A stretch of 64,000 nucleotides of DNA from NCBI GenBank assembly GCA_040385105.1, contig JAZKHY010000007.1, positions 1-64,000 of the forward strand, given 5' to 3'. Shown here piece after piece: positions 25,911 to 36,156 of the stretch (positions are counted from its first letter, which is position 1; the number at the start of each line of letters is the position of its first letter). Below the pieces are notes generated by a model that ran no database searches, was not told the origin of the DNA, and saw nothing but the letters and a program-made list of their open reading frames with translations. Origin of the DNA: JACMQX01 sp040385105 (GTDB lineage: Bacteria; Pseudomonadota; Gammaproteobacteria; Burkholderiales; Burkholderiaceae_C). Made by a program: the position numbers and the translations under genes.

Positions 25911-27209
25911 TCAGTTCGCGGTCAGACGCAGGGCCGCCAGCGCCATGATCTTGGCCGAATCCACCAGCTCGCGGATGCCGACATATTCATCGGGCTGGTG
26001 CGCCAGGTCCAGGATACCGGGGCCGTAGGCGATGCAATCGGTCAGCTTGCCGGTGCGCACGATGTGCTTCTGGTCGTAGGTGCCGGGGCTGGCAATGTAC
26101 TTGGGCTCCCGGCCGAGCACGCGTGCGATGGCGCGGGCCGTTGCGTCCACTACCGGCGCGTCGCGCGGGGTCGCCGTCGGCACGAAGCTCATGATCTCGC
26201 GGATGCCGAAGTCAAAGCCGGGGCGGGTGCGCTTGAGCTCCTCCAGCATGTCCATCAGCTCCTGCTTGACCGACTCCAGGCTTTCTTCCGCAATGAAGCG
26301 GCGGTCCAGCACCATGCGGCAGCTGTGCGCCACCACCGGCGCCGGCAGGTCGCCCGAGGGCCGGCCGCGCCCGTCCATGGCATAGCGCTGCTCGACCTGG
26401 CCGCCGTGGATGCTGTTGATGTTGAGCGTGCTCACCCGTGCGCCGGGCGGCTCCACCGGCTCGGCGGTGCGGCGCTGGCTGAGCACAGGCAGCAGCTGCG
26501 TTTCCAGCAGGTGCACGAATGCGCTCATGTGGTTGACGGCGCTGTCACCCAGGAAGGGCATGGAGCCGTGCGCAATGCGGCCCCTGGTCTCGACCTCGGC
26601 CCAGTACACGCCGCGGTGGCCCAGGCAGATGCGGTCCACGCCCAGCGGCTCGGGAATGATCACGTGGTGTACGCGGGGCTTGCTGAAGTAACCCAGCTCC
26701 GCAAGGTATCCCACGCCCGAGAAACCCCCGGACTCCTCGTCCACCGTGCCGCTGATCTCCAGCGCGCCCGGAAAGGGCAGGCCCTCTTCCAGGATGGCCT
26801 CGCAGGCAATCACGCTGGCCGCCAGGCCGCCCTTCATGTCGCAGGTGCCGCGCCCGTAGACCTTGCCGTCCTTCACCTCGCCGCCGAATGGCTCGGTGGT
26901 CCAGCCGGGGCCGACTTCCACCACGTCGATATGGCTGTTGAAGTGAACGCATTCGCCCGGCGATTGCCCTTCGTAACGCGCGACCACATTGGTACGCGGG
27001 TACGCATCGCTGTCGCCCGGCGCGCCCTTTGCGCGGAGGTACTCCACCTTGAAGCCGCGCTTCGCCAAGCGCTCGCCCAGGAAGCGCGCACAGGCCTCAT
27101 ACGCATCGCCCGGCGGGTTGATGGTGGGAATGCGCACCAGGTCCTGCGTCAGCGCGACGACTTCATCGCGCTTGGCCTCGATACGCTTGAGCAGGGAATC
27201 GTTGTTCAT
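25911..27209 (-). CDS. M20-family ArgE/DapE-type deacylase
   Basis: 432 residues. Zinc and catalytic residues: H93 and D95 in NSHIDVVEVG, the GRGTCDMKGG segment and DEESGG. It begins with LVRIPTINPPGD, typical of ArgE/DapE-like deacylases that hydrolyse N-acyl amino acids or related amides. It is longer than ArgE proper and the exact substrate is unknown. It is the third M20 enzyme within 7 kb, after 19643-20800 and 20916-22109. Confidence 0.85.
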   Translation of the reverse strand: MNNDSLLKRIEAKRDEVVALTQDLVRIPTINPPGDAYEACARFLGERLAKRGFKVEYLRAKGAPGDSDAYPRTNVVARYEGQSPGECVHFNSHIDVVEVGPGWTTEPFGGEVKDGKVYGRGTCDMKGGLAASVIACEAILEEGLPFPGALEISGTVDEESGGFSGVGYLAELGYFSKPRVHHVIIPEPLGVDRICLGHRGVYWAEVETRGRIAHGSMPFLGDSAVNHMSAFVHLLETQLLPVLSQRRTAEPVEPPGARVSTLNINSIHGGQVEQRYAMDGRGRPSGDLPAPVVAHSCRMVLDRRFIAEESLESVKQELMDMLEELKRTRPGFDFGIREIMSFVPTATPRDAPVVDATARAIARVLGREPKYIASPGTYDQKHIVRTGKLTDCIAYGPGILDLAHQPDEYVGIRELVDSAKIMALAALRLTAN

Positions 27210-27269
27210 CGATCCAGTGTATCGGCGCCGGCCAGCGCGTGCAGCGCACCGTCAGGAATCGTCAGGCCC

Positions 27270-27695
27270 TCAGCCCTGCCGCCACGGCAGGCCGCGAAAA
27301 CGCCAGCCGCCCTTGCGCCCGCGGTGGGCGTCGGCATCGGCGTCGCCTTCGAAACCTTCAAGGATGTTGTATGCCGCCACGCCAAGCCCGGTCGCACGCT
27401 TTGCAGCCGCCACCGAACGGACGCCGCTGCGGCACAGCAGCACCGCCTTCTTGCCCGGCGGCACCGCCGCCTTGATGCCTTCATCGAATGCCGCATTCAT
27501 CGCCATGCCGGGCCACTGCTTCCAGGCCAGCGGTACGGCGCCGGGCACAAAGCCGACCCATTCGCGCTCGGCGTCGGTGCGCACGTCCACCAGCACGGCC
27601 TCGCCCGCCTGCACCCAGTCCCATGCCTGCTGCGGTGTCACATCGCCCGCATAGCCCTGAGCGGCTGCGGCCGCGCCGGATTGTTGTTCGCCCAT
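27270..27695 (-). CDS. Rhodanese-like domain protein
   Basis: 141 residues from ATG 27695; an in-frame start at 27734 would add 13 residues. A single rhodanese fold: VLVDVRTDAEREWVGFVPGAVPLAW near the N-terminus and the active-site loop LLCRSGVRSVAAAK with the catalytic Cys. Such cytoplasmic proteins carry persulfide sulfur or are involved in cyanide or thiosulfate metabolism. The C-terminal GDADADAHRGRKGGWRF tail is typical of a subgroup. It lies 60 bases after the deacylase start and may share its transcript. Confidence 0.88.
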   Translation of the reverse strand: MGEQQSGAAAAAQGYAGDVTPQQAWDWVQAGEAVLVDVRTDAEREWVGFVPGAVPLAWKQWPGMAMNAAFDEGIKAAVPPGKKAVLLCRSGVRSVAAAKRATGLGVAAYNILEGFEGDADADAHRGRKGGWRFRGLPWRQG

Positions 27696-27895
27696 CTTGT
27701 CAGTCCTGCCATTTCTTGAGGGTTGCACATCCACCCCGTGCGAGTACGTTAGTTCATAACGCCCCGGCAGCGGGAAACAGTTTTTCCTTTCATCGTATCA
27801 ATCCCGGGCCTTCGTTGGTGGAAACCCTCTTTGCTGACCTCCACCTGAACGACAAAGATGGCTTGCTAACAATTTTTCCAACACAGGAGACAGAC

Positions 27896-29014
27896 ATGAC
27901 AGCAAGCAAAGTTCCAGGCCGCCGGGGCCTTCTCAAGGGTGCCGCAGTCGCCGCAGGCACACTGGCCGCCCCCATGGCCTATGCCCAGGCCGCACCTGTG
28001 GCGTTCCGCTTCCAGAGCACCTGGCCGGCCAAGGACATCTTCCACGAATATGCCAATGACTTCGCCAAGAAGATCAACGACATGGCCGGTGGCAAGCTGA
28101 AGATCGAGGTGCTGCCCTCGGGTGCCGTGGTGCCCGCGTTCCAGCTTCTGGAAGCCGTCAATAAAGGCACGCTGGACGGCGGCCATGGCGTGGTGGCCTA
28201 CCACTATGGCAAGAACTCGGCGCTGGCGCTGTGGGGCTCCGGCCCGGCCTTCGGCATGAATGCCAACATGGTGCTGTCATGGCATGAGTACGGCGGCGGC
28301 AAGGCGCTGCTGGAAGAAATCTACAAGACCATCAACATGGACGTGGTCTCCTACCTCTATGGCCCGATGCAGGTGCAGCCGCTGGGCTGGTTCAAGAAGC
28401 CGGTGTCCAGCGCAGCGCAGATCAAGGGCCTGAAGTTCCGTACCGTGGGCCTCGCGGTGGACGTGTTCAACGACATGGGCGCAGCCGTCAACCCGCTGCC
28501 CGGCGGCGAGATCGTGCCGGCGCTGGACCGCGGCCTGATCGATGCGGCCGAGTTCAACAACGCATCTTCCGACCGCGTGCTCGGCTTCCCCGACGTGGCC
28601 AAGAACTGCATGCTGCAAAGCTTCCACCAGTCGGGCGAGCAGTTCGAAATCCTCTTCAACAAGGCCAAGTACAACGCGCTGCCGGCCGAACTCAAGGCCA
28701 TCATCACCTATGGCGTGCAGGCGGCCAGCGCCGACATGAGCTGGAAGGCGATTGACCGCAACTCCGCCGACTACATCGAGCTGAAGAAGGCCAAGGTCAA
28801 CTTCTACAAGACGCCCGATGCCATCCTCAAGGCGCAGCTGGACTCGTGGGACAAGGTGACCGCCAAGAAGGCCGCCGAGAACGCGCTGTTCAAGAAGGTG
28901 CTGGACTCGCAGAAGGCATTTGCCGCCCGGGCCGTCGCCTGGGACAACGACTACAACATCAACTTCCGCATGGCCTACGACCGCTATTTCGGCAAGGGCG
29001 CCAAGAAGGCCTGA
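27896..29014 (+). CDS. TRAP transporter periplasmic binding subunit (DctP type)
   Basis: 372 residues from ATG 27896, chosen because of the ribosome site AGGAGA and a proper export signal (GRRGLLKGAAVAAG, twin-arginine-like, ending AYAQA). The mature protein shows the DctP fold, with KIEVLPSGAVVPAFQLLEAVNKGTLDGGHG and LKFRTVGLAVDVFNDMGAAVNPLPGGEIVPAL. The pattern fits the mannitol/chloroaromatic-compound subgroup, whose members bind organic acids. The small and large permease genes follow, so this is a complete TRAP system. Confidence 0.9.
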   Translation: MTASKVPGRRGLLKGAAVAAGTLAAPMAYAQAAPVAFRFQSTWPAKDIFHEYANDFAKKINDMAGGKLKIEVLPSGAVVPAFQLLEAVNKGTLDGGHGVVAYHYGKNSALALWGSGPAFGMNANMVLSWHEYGGGKALLEEIYKTINMDVVSYLYGPMQVQPLGWFKKPVSSAAQIKGLKFRTVGLAVDVFNDMGAAVNPLPGGEIVPALDRGLIDAAEFNNASSDRVLGFPDVAKNCMLQSFHQSGEQFEILFNKAKYNALPAELKAIITYGVQAASADMSWKAIDRNSADYIELKKAKVNFYKTPDAILKAQLDSWDKVTAKKAAENALFKKVLDSQKAFAARAVAWDNDYNINFRMAYDRYFGKGAKKA

Positions 29015-29030
29015 AGCCCGCTGCGGCCGG

Positions 29031-29066
29031 AAGGCGGCGGGCTGCCGGGCCTGCCGCCTTTTTTTT
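29031..29066 (+). terminator. Rho-independent terminator between dctP-type and dctQ-type genes
   Basis: An 8-bp perfect stem, AAGGCGGC with GCCGCCTT, encloses a 14-base loop and runs into eight T (29059-29066). It lies 16 bases after the binding-protein stop. Its position inside the operon suggests partial termination, giving more binding protein than membrane subunits, as seen in other binding-protein-dependent systems. Confidence 0.8.
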
Positions 29067-29088
29067 GTGAAACAAGGAACGACACAAC

Positions 29089-29709
29089 ATGCAAAAAATC
29101 CTGCTGGCGGTAGACCGGCTCTCCACCTGGCTCGGGCAGCTGTTTGCCTGGGCCATCGTGCTGCTGACCGTCGCCATTTCACTTGAGGTGTTCTCGCGCT
29201 ACGTGCTGGGCAAGCCGCACGGCTGGATGCTCGATGCCCAGATCATGCTGTACGGCGTGCTGTTCATGATGGCGGGCGGCTACACGCTGTCCAAGAACGG
29301 CCATGTGCGCGGCGACGTGCTGTATGGCTTCTTCAGGCCGCGCACCCAGGCAACGCTTGACCTGGCGCTCTACATCATCTTCTTCCTGCCCGGCGTGTTT
29401 GCCATGACCTGGGCGGGCTGGTTCTACTTCACCGACTCGCTGGCGATCCGCGAGCAGACTTTCAATGCCGACCCGATCCCGGTCTATCCGTTCAAGTTCT
29501 TCATTCCGTTCGCCGGCGCCATCCTGTTGCTGCAGGGGCTGGTGGAGATCGCGCGCTGCATCATCTGCATCCGCCAGGGCCACTGGCCCTCGCGCGAGCA
29601 GGACGTGGAAGAAGTTGACGTGGACAAGCTCAAGGCCATGGTCCACGTCAAGGACGAAGACATCGCGGCACTCGACAAATACGTCCAACCGGAAGGCGGC
29701 AAGGCATGA
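29089..29709 (+). CDS. TRAP transporter small permease (DctQ type)
   Basis: 206 residues with four predicted membrane helices: LFAWAIVLLTVAISLEVFSRYVLG, MLYGVLFMMAGGYTL, LALYIIFFLPGVFAMTWAG and FKFFIPFAGAILLLQGLVEI. This is the usual DctQ topology. The C-terminal tail is acidic (DVEEVDVDKLKAM) and somewhat longer than normal. It overlaps the large permease start by four bases (ATGA). The subunit supports DctM in sodium-coupled import of the acid bound by the DctP protein. Confidence 0.9.
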   Translation: MQKILLAVDRLSTWLGQLFAWAIVLLTVAISLEVFSRYVLGKPHGWMLDAQIMLYGVLFMMAGGYTLSKNGHVRGDVLYGFFRPRTQATLDLALYIIFFLPGVFAMTWAGWFYFTDSLAIREQTFNADPIPVYPFKFFIPFAGAILLLQGLVEIARCIICIRQGHWPSREQDVEEVDVDKLKAMVHVKDEDIAALDKYVQPEGGKA

Positions 29710-31769
29710 AAATCCGCAAGGAACTCTGGTTCGGCTTCTCGCTGATGGCGCTGATCGTCATGGCGGCGATCATCATGCTGGTGAGCGTGCCTGTCATCGA
29801 GCGCGGGCACATCGGCCTGCTGATGCTCTCGCTGGTGGTGGTGGCGATCATGCTGGGCTTTCCCACGGCGTTCACGCTGATGGGGATGGGCATGATCTTC
29901 ACCTGGTTCGCCTACGACGGCAACACGACGCATACGCTGGACCTGATGGTCCAGGCCACCTTCAAGGTCATGAGCAACGATGTGCTCATCTCGATCCCGC
30001 TGTTCGTCTTCATGGGCTACCTTGTGGAGCGGGCCAACCTGATCGAGAAGCTCTTTCGCAGCCTGCACCTGGCGCTGGTGCGCCTCCCCGGCGCGCTGGC
30101 GGTCGCCACGCTGGTGACCTGCGCGGTGTTCGCGACCGCCACCGGCATCGTCGGCGCCGTGGTCACGCTGATGGGGCTGCTGGCCTTCCCGGCCATGCTG
30201 CGGGCCGGCTACAGCGTCCAGCTGTCGGCCGGCGCCATCACGGCCGGCGGCTGCCTGGGCATCCTGATCCCGCCGTCGGTGCTGCTGATCGTGTACGGCG
30301 CCACGGCCGGCGTGTCGGTGGTACAGCTGTATGCGGGTGCCTTCTTCCCGGGGCTGATGCTGGCCGGCCTGTACATCCTGTACGTCATCCTCGTGGCCTG
30401 GATCAAGCCGTCGATGGCGCCGCCGCTGTCGCTGGCCGAACGCTTTGTTCCGTTGCCGCCGCTCAGCGAGAAGATTGCGCCTTCGCATGCCAGCCGCGCC
30501 TTGCCCGCCCTGCTTGCAGCGCTCAAGGGCAAGCACAACCATGGCGTGCCGACAGGCTACATCCTCAGGCAGCTGTTCATTGTGCTGCTGCCGCTGCTGC
30601 TGTTCGTGTTCACCGCACTGTGGAGCTACCAGTCGGTGACCACACCCGTGGTTGAGGAAGTCTCGACGATGACCCGCATCGGCGACACGCCTGAAGCACC
30701 GGTCACCTCGCCGGGCGGGCTCAGCGAGCCGCCGGCCGCAGAAGGCGTGAAGGAGCCCCCTGCCGATGCCAGCGGGCTCAAGGAGCCGCCCGCTGAAGGG
30801 GATGGCGTTAAGGAACCCCCGGCAGAAGGCAGCGACGGGGTCAAGGAACCGCCCCCCGAGAAGGACGCAGCACCCGCAGGCGCAGTGCAGGAGCCTCCGG
30901 CTGCGGCAGGCGCCAATGCAGCATCGGGCGCGGCAGCCATTCCGGCATCAACCCCCGCGACCGTTCCTGCTGCGGTATCGGGCGATGGCCCGGCAACCGG
31001 CGCCGGCAAGGTGCCTGCGCCAACGGGCTACTGGATCGGCGTGGGCGTGGGCGCCGCGGCGCTTGCACTTTTCTACGGGCTGTTGAGCTTCACCCGGCTG
31101 GAAGTGTTCAAGATGCTGCTGACAAGTTTCTTCCCGCTGCTGGTGCTGATCATGGCCGTGCTGGGTTCCATCGTCATGGGCCTCGCGACACCGACCGAAG
31201 CAGCTGCCGTGGGTGCGCTCGGCGGCTTCCTGCTGGCGATAGCCTACCGGCAGCTCACGCTCACGGTGGTCAAGGAAAGCGTCTTCCTCACGGCCAAGAC
31301 CTCGGCCATGGTCTGCTGGCTGTTCGTCGGCTCGGCCATCTTCTCGGCGGCTTTTGCGCTGCTGGGAGGCCAGGAGCTGGTGGAGCGCTGGGTGCTGTCG
31401 ATGAACCTGTCCAAGACCCAGTTCCTGGTGCTGTCGCAGGTGATCATCTTCGTGCTGGGCTGGCCGCTGGAGTGGACAGAGATCATCGTGATCTTCATGC
31501 CGATCTTCATCCCCCTGCTGGACAATTTCGGTGTTGATCCGCTGTTCTTCGGCCTGCTGGTGGCTCTGAATCTGCAAACCGCCTTCCTGAGCCCACCGGT
31601 GGCCATGGCCGCGTTCTACCTGAAAGGAGTGAGCCCGCCGCATGTATCGCTCAACCAGATATTCCTGGGCATGCTGCCCTTCATGGGCATACAGATCGTG
31701 GCCATCGTGCTGCTGTACATGTTCCCGGCCATCGGCCTGTGGCTGCCGCAGCTGCTGTACGCCCGCTGA
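29706..31769 (+). CDS. TRAP transporter large permease (DctM type) with a repeat-rich hydrophilic insert
   Basis: 687 residues. The membrane parts match DctM (GFPTAFTLMGMGMIFTWFAY, ITAGGCLGILIPPSVLLIVYGATAGVSV, LGWPLEWTEIIVIFMPIFIPL). Usual proteins have ~430 residues, and the chloroaromatic subgroup is longer. Here residues ~331-438 form an extra soluble stretch with several EPPA units (GVKEPPAEG, GLKEPPAEG) and an Ala/Pro-rich end, between two membrane halves. The insert looks disordered and may lie in the periplasm or at the inner face. It is the final gene of the TRAP operon, followed by a strong terminator. Confidence 0.9.
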   Translation: MKIRKELWFGFSLMALIVMAAIIMLVSVPVIERGHIGLLMLSLVVVAIMLGFPTAFTLMGMGMIFTWFAYDGNTTHTLDLMVQATFKVMSNDVLISIPLFVFMGYLVERANLIEKLFRSLHLALVRLPGALAVATLVTCAVFATATGIVGAVVTLMGLLAFPAMLRAGYSVQLSAGAITAGGCLGILIPPSVLLIVYGATAGVSVVQLYAGAFFPGLMLAGLYILYVILVAWIKPSMAPPLSLAERFVPLPPLSEKIAPSHASRALPALLAALKGKHNHGVPTGYILRQLFIVLLPLLLFVFTALWSYQSVTTPVVEEVSTMTRIGDTPEAPVTSPGGLSEPPAAEGVKEPPADASGLKEPPAEGDGVKEPPAEGSDGVKEPPPEKDAAPAGAVQEPPAAAGANAASGAAAIPASTPATVPAAVSGDGPATGAGKVPAPTGYWIGVGVGAAALALFYGLLSFTRLEVFKMLLTSFFPLLVLIMAVLGSIVMGLATPTEAAAVGALGGFLLAIAYRQLTLTVVKESVFLTAKTSAMVCWLFVGSAIFSAAFALLGGQELVERWVLSMNLSKTQFLVLSQVIIFVLGWPLEWTEIIVIFMPIFIPLLDNFGVDPLFFGLLVALNLQTAFLSPPVAMAAFYLKGVSPPHVSLNQIFLGMLPFMGIQIVAIVLLYMFPAIGLWLPQLLYAR

Positions 31770-31793
31770 CGGTTCAAGGCGCAGGTGACTGGC

Positions 31794-31818
31794 AAAAGGG
31801 GCGCTCGCGCCCCTTTTT
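31794..31818 (+). terminator. Rho-independent terminator after the TRAP operon
   Basis: AAAAGGGGCGC pairs with GCGCCCCTTTT around a two-base loop, giving an 11-bp stem followed by a T-run to 31818. It lies 24 bases after the large-permease stop. The A-tract before the stem could make it work in both directions. Confidence 0.88.
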
Positions 31819-31838
31819 CGTTTATGGAAACCCGTTAA

Positions 31839-31864
31839 GATTGACGTTTACGTAAACGTCAATC
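31839..31864. promoter_or_regulatory. 26-bp perfect palindrome upstream of ppk2, LiuR-like operator candidate
   Basis: The arms are GATTGACGTTTAC and its exact complement with no spacer. The TTTACGTAAA centre resembles the operator of LiuR, a MerR-type repressor of branched-chain amino-acid breakdown in proteobacteria, as I recall it. It ends 42 bases before the ppk2 start codon, where a promoter would be expected. icmF, which isomerises branched acyl-CoA, is the next gene. The regulator itself is not in the window. Confidence 0.6.
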
Positions 31865-31906
31865 AGAATCGGGGCTGCCGACCGGCGACCCACTGGAGAC
31901 AATTTC

Positions 31907-32761
<855 letters not shown>

Positions 32762-32810
32762 AGCCCGCCGAGGCCACAAGCCATCGCCACAAGCCACCGA
32801 AAGACCCACC

Positions 32811-35800
32811 ATGACCGACCTCTCCGCCGAATTCAAGGCCCTGGCCAACTACCGCCCCACGCACAAGGTGCGCTTTGTCACCGCCGCCAGCCTGTTTGAC
32901 GGGCACGACGCGGCCATCAACATCATGCGCCGTATCCTGCAGGGCATGGGCGCCGAAGTCATCCACCTGGGCCACAACCGCAGCGTGGACGAAGTCGTCA
33001 CCGCCGCACTGCAGGAAGATGCGCAGGGCATTGCCATCAGTTCCTACCAGGGCGGTCATGTGGAGTACTTCAAGTACATGGTGGACCTGCTCAAGGAACG
33101 CGGCGGCGCACACATCCAGGTCTTCGGTGGCGGCGGCGGCGTGATCGTGCCGCCGGAAATCCGCGAGCTGCAGGCCTACGGCGTCACCCGCATCTACAGC
33201 CCCGAAGACGGCCAGCGCATGGGGCTGCAGGGGATGATCGGCGAGATGGTCATGCGCTGCGACAAGGACCTGACGTCCTATGCACCAACAGCACTGAAAG
33301 CCATTCAGGGACATGACGAAGCCAACTGGCGCGCCCTGGCCCAGCTCATCACCGCGCTTGAGAACGAAAAGGCAGACGCGAAGCTTGTCGAAGCTGTGCG
33401 CAAGGACGCTGCCGGCAAGAAGATTCCCGTGCTCGGCATCACCGGCACTGGCGGCGCCGGCAAGTCATCCCTCACCGACGAGCTCATCCGCCGCCTGCGG
33501 CTGGACCAGGGCGATGCGCTGCGCGTGGCCGTGATCTCCATCGACCCGTCACGCCGCAAGAGCGGCGGCGCGCTGCTGGGCGACCGTATCCGCATGAATG
33601 CGATCGGCCCGTGGTCAAAGGGCTCCCGCGTCTTCATGCGTTCGCTGGCCACCCGCGACTTCGGCAGCGAAATCTCCGCAGCATTGCCCGATGTGATCGC
33701 CGCCTGCAAGGCCACCGGCTTCGACCTGATCATTGTCGAGACCTCGGGCATCGGCCAGGGCGATGCGGCCATCGTGCCGCATGTGGATGTGCCGATGTAC
33801 GTCATGACGCCCGAGTTCGGCGCCGCCAGCCAGCTCGAGAAGATCGACATGCTGGACTTTGCCGAGTTCATCGCCATCAACAAGTTCGACCGCAAGGGCT
33901 CGCTCGACGCGTTGCGCGACGTCTCCAAGCAGGTGCAGCGCAACAAGGAGGCCTGGACCACGCCGGCCGACAAGATGCCGGTGTTCGGTACCATGGCAGC
34001 GCGCTTCAACGACGACGGCGTCACCGCCCTGTACCAGGCGCTCAAGGCAAGGCTCAACGCGCTGGGCCTGAAGCTGTCGGACGGCGCCCTGCCGCTGGTC
34101 AGCGTGCGCCACAGCACCAACCAGACGCCGGTAGTACCAGCCGCGCGCACCCGATACCTGGCCGAGATCAGCGACACCGTGCGCGGCTACAAGAAGCGCG
34201 CGAAGGACCAGTCGAAGCTGGCCCGCGAGATCCAGCAATTGCAGGCTGCGGCCGCCATGCTCAAGGTTGACAAGCCCGACCGCGCACCCGCTGCCGAGGC
34301 CGCACTCGACCTGGCCGGCCACCGCAAGGCCCGCATGGACGCCGACGCACGCCACCTGCTGGCCCAGTGGCCCGACATGCAGAAGGCCTATGCCGGCGAC
34401 GAATATGTGGTCAAGATCCGCGACAAGGAAATCCGCACCGCGCTGACCACCAAGTCACTCTCCGGCACCACCATCCGCAAGGTCGCCCTGCCCGAGTACG
34501 AAGACCACGGTGAAATCCTCAAGTGGCTGATGCTGGACAACGTGCCGGGCAGCTACCCCTATACCGCCGGCACCTTCGCCTTCAAGCGCGAGGGCGAGGA
34601 CCCGACCCGCATGTTCGCCGGCGAAGGCGACGCCTTCCGCACCAACACCCGCTTCAAGCTGCTGAGCTCCGGCATGGAAGCCAAGCGCCTGTCCACCGCG
34701 TTCGACTCGGTCACGCTCTACGGCAACGACCCGGCCGTGCGGCCCGACATCTATGGCAAGGTCGGCAACTCCGGCGTCTCGATTGCCACGCTGGACGACA
34801 TGAAGGTGCTGTACGGCGGCTTTGACCTGTGCAGCCCGTCCACCTCCGTGTCCATGACGATCAACGGCCCGGCGCCGTCGATCCTGGCGATGTTCATGAA
34901 CACCGCCATCGACCAGAACCTGGACAAGTTCAAGACCGACAACGGCCGCGAGCCCACCGATACCGAGGCCGCCAAGATCCGCGAATGGGTGCTGGCCAAT
35001 GTGCGCGGCACGGTGCAGGCCGACATCCTGAAAGAAGACCAGGGCCAGAACACCTGCATCTTCTCCACCGAGTTCTCGCTCAAGGTCATGGGCGACATCG
35101 CCCAGTATTTCGTGCACCACAACGTGCGCAACTTCTACTCGGTGTCCATCAGCGGCTACCACATCGCCGAGGCCGGGGCCAACCCGATCAGCCAGCTGGC
35201 GTTCACCCTGTCCAACGGCTTCACTTTCGTGGAGGCGTACCTGGCGCGCGGCATGCACATCGACGACTTCGCGCCCAACCTGAGCTTCTTCTTCAGCAAC
35301 GGCATGGACCCGGAATACACCGTGATGGGCCGCGTCGCGCGCCGCATCTGGGCCGTGGCCATGAAGGAAAAGTACGGCGCCAACGAACGCAGCCAGAAGC
35401 TCAAGTACCACATCCAGACATCCGGCCGCAGCCTGCATGCGCAGGAAATCCAGTTCAACGACATCCGCACCACGCTGCAGGCGCTGATCGCCATCTATGA
35501 CAACTGCAACAGCCTGCACACCAATGCGTTCGACGAGGCCATCACCACGCCGACCGAGGACAGCGTGCGCCGGGCCATGGCCATCCAGCTGATCATCAAC
35601 CGTGAATGGGGCCTGGCCAAGAACGAGAACCCGAACCAGGGCGCGTTCATCATCGAGCAGCTGACCGAACTGGTGGAAGAAGCCGTGCTGACCGAGTTTG
35701 AGCGCATCGCCGAACGCGGCGGCGTGCTCGGCGCCATGGAAACCGGCTACCAGCGCGGCCGCATCCAGGACGAGTCGATGCACTACGAGATGCTCAAGCA

Positions 35801-36104
35801 CACCGGCGAGCTGCCCATCGTCGGCGTCAACACCTTCCGCAACCCGCATGGCGACGCGGTGCAGGACAAGCTGGAACTCGCCCGCAGCACCGACGAGGAA
35901 AAACAGAACCAGCTCAAGCGCCTGGACGAGTTCCATGCACTGCATGCCGCCGAATCCCCCGCCATGCTCAAGCGGCTGCAGCAGGCCGTCATCGAGAACA
36001 ACAATGTCTTCGAGGTGCTGATGGACGCAGTGCGGGTCTGCTCGCTGGGCCAGATCACCACGGCGCTGTTCGAGGTGGGCGGGCAGTACCGGCGCAACAT
36101 GTAA
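32811..36104 (+). CDS. icmF: Fused isobutyryl-CoA mutase IcmF
   Basis: 1097 residues with three modules in one chain. A B12-binding domain carries the cobalt-ligand His (LFDGHDAA, H32). A MeaB-type G3E GTPase chaperone has Walker A GTGGAGKSS near residue 212 and NKFD near 361. The C-terminal ~550 residues form the acyl-CoA mutase barrel (YPYTAGTF, FDLCSPSTSVSMTING). The arrangement is that of IcmF, which interconverts isobutyryl-CoA and butyryl-CoA, and in some species isovaleryl- and pivalyl-CoA, using adenosylcobalamin. The GTPase protects and reloads the cofactor. The liv transporter genes follow. Confidence 0.93.
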   Translation: MTDLSAEFKALANYRPTHKVRFVTAASLFDGHDAAINIMRRILQGMGAEVIHLGHNRSVDEVVTAALQEDAQGIAISSYQGGHVEYFKYMVDLLKERGGAHIQVFGGGGGVIVPPEIRELQAYGVTRIYSPEDGQRMGLQGMIGEMVMRCDKDLTSYAPTALKAIQGHDEANWRALAQLITALENEKADAKLVEAVRKDAAGKKIPVLGITGTGGAGKSSLTDELIRRLRLDQGDALRVAVISIDPSRRKSGGALLGDRIRMNAIGPWSKGSRVFMRSLATRDFGSEISAALPDVIAACKATGFDLIIVETSGIGQGDAAIVPHVDVPMYVMTPEFGAASQLEKIDMLDFAEFIAINKFDRKGSLDALRDVSKQVQRNKEAWTTPADKMPVFGTMAARFNDDGVTALYQALKARLNALGLKLSDGALPLVSVRHSTNQTPVVPAARTRYLAEISDTVRGYKKRAKDQSKLAREIQQLQAAAAMLKVDKPDRAPAAEAALDLAGHRKARMDADARHLLAQWPDMQKAYAGDEYVVKIRDKEIRTALTTKSLSGTTIRKVALPEYEDHGEILKWLMLDNVPGSYPYTAGTFAFKREGEDPTRMFAGEGDAFRTNTRFKLLSSGMEAKRLSTAFDSVTLYGNDPAVRPDIYGKVGNSGVSIATLDDMKVLYGGFDLCSPSTSVSMTINGPAPSILAMFMNTAIDQNLDKFKTDNGREPTDTEAAKIREWVLANVRGTVQADILKEDQGQNTCIFSTEFSLKVMGDIAQYFVHHNVRNFYSVSISGYHIAEAGANPISQLAFTLSNGFTFVEAYLARGMHIDDFAPNLSFFFSNGMDPEYTVMGRVARRIWAVAMKEKYGANERSQKLKYHIQTSGRSLHAQEIQFNDIRTTLQALIAIYDNCNSLHTNAFDEAITTPTEDSVRRAMAIQLIINREWGLAKNENPNQGAFIIEQLTELVEEAVLTEFERIAERGGVLGAMETGYQRGRIQDESMHYEMLKHTGELPIVGVNTFRNPHGDAVQDKLELARSTDEEKQNQLKRLDEFHALHAAESPAMLKRLQQAVIENNNVFEVLMDAVRVCSLGQITTALFEVGGQYRRNM

Positions 36105-36156
36105 GCCACGGGAACCGCCGTTCGTCAGCCTTTTGACAGGATGATGGCCGGCCGAA

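Noticed and set aside
27488..27895. N-terminal extension of the DctP-type frame
   Set aside because: The first ~136 codons read as Arg/Pro-rich noise across the rhodanese gene. The ATG at 27896 has a ribosome site and a proper signal peptide.
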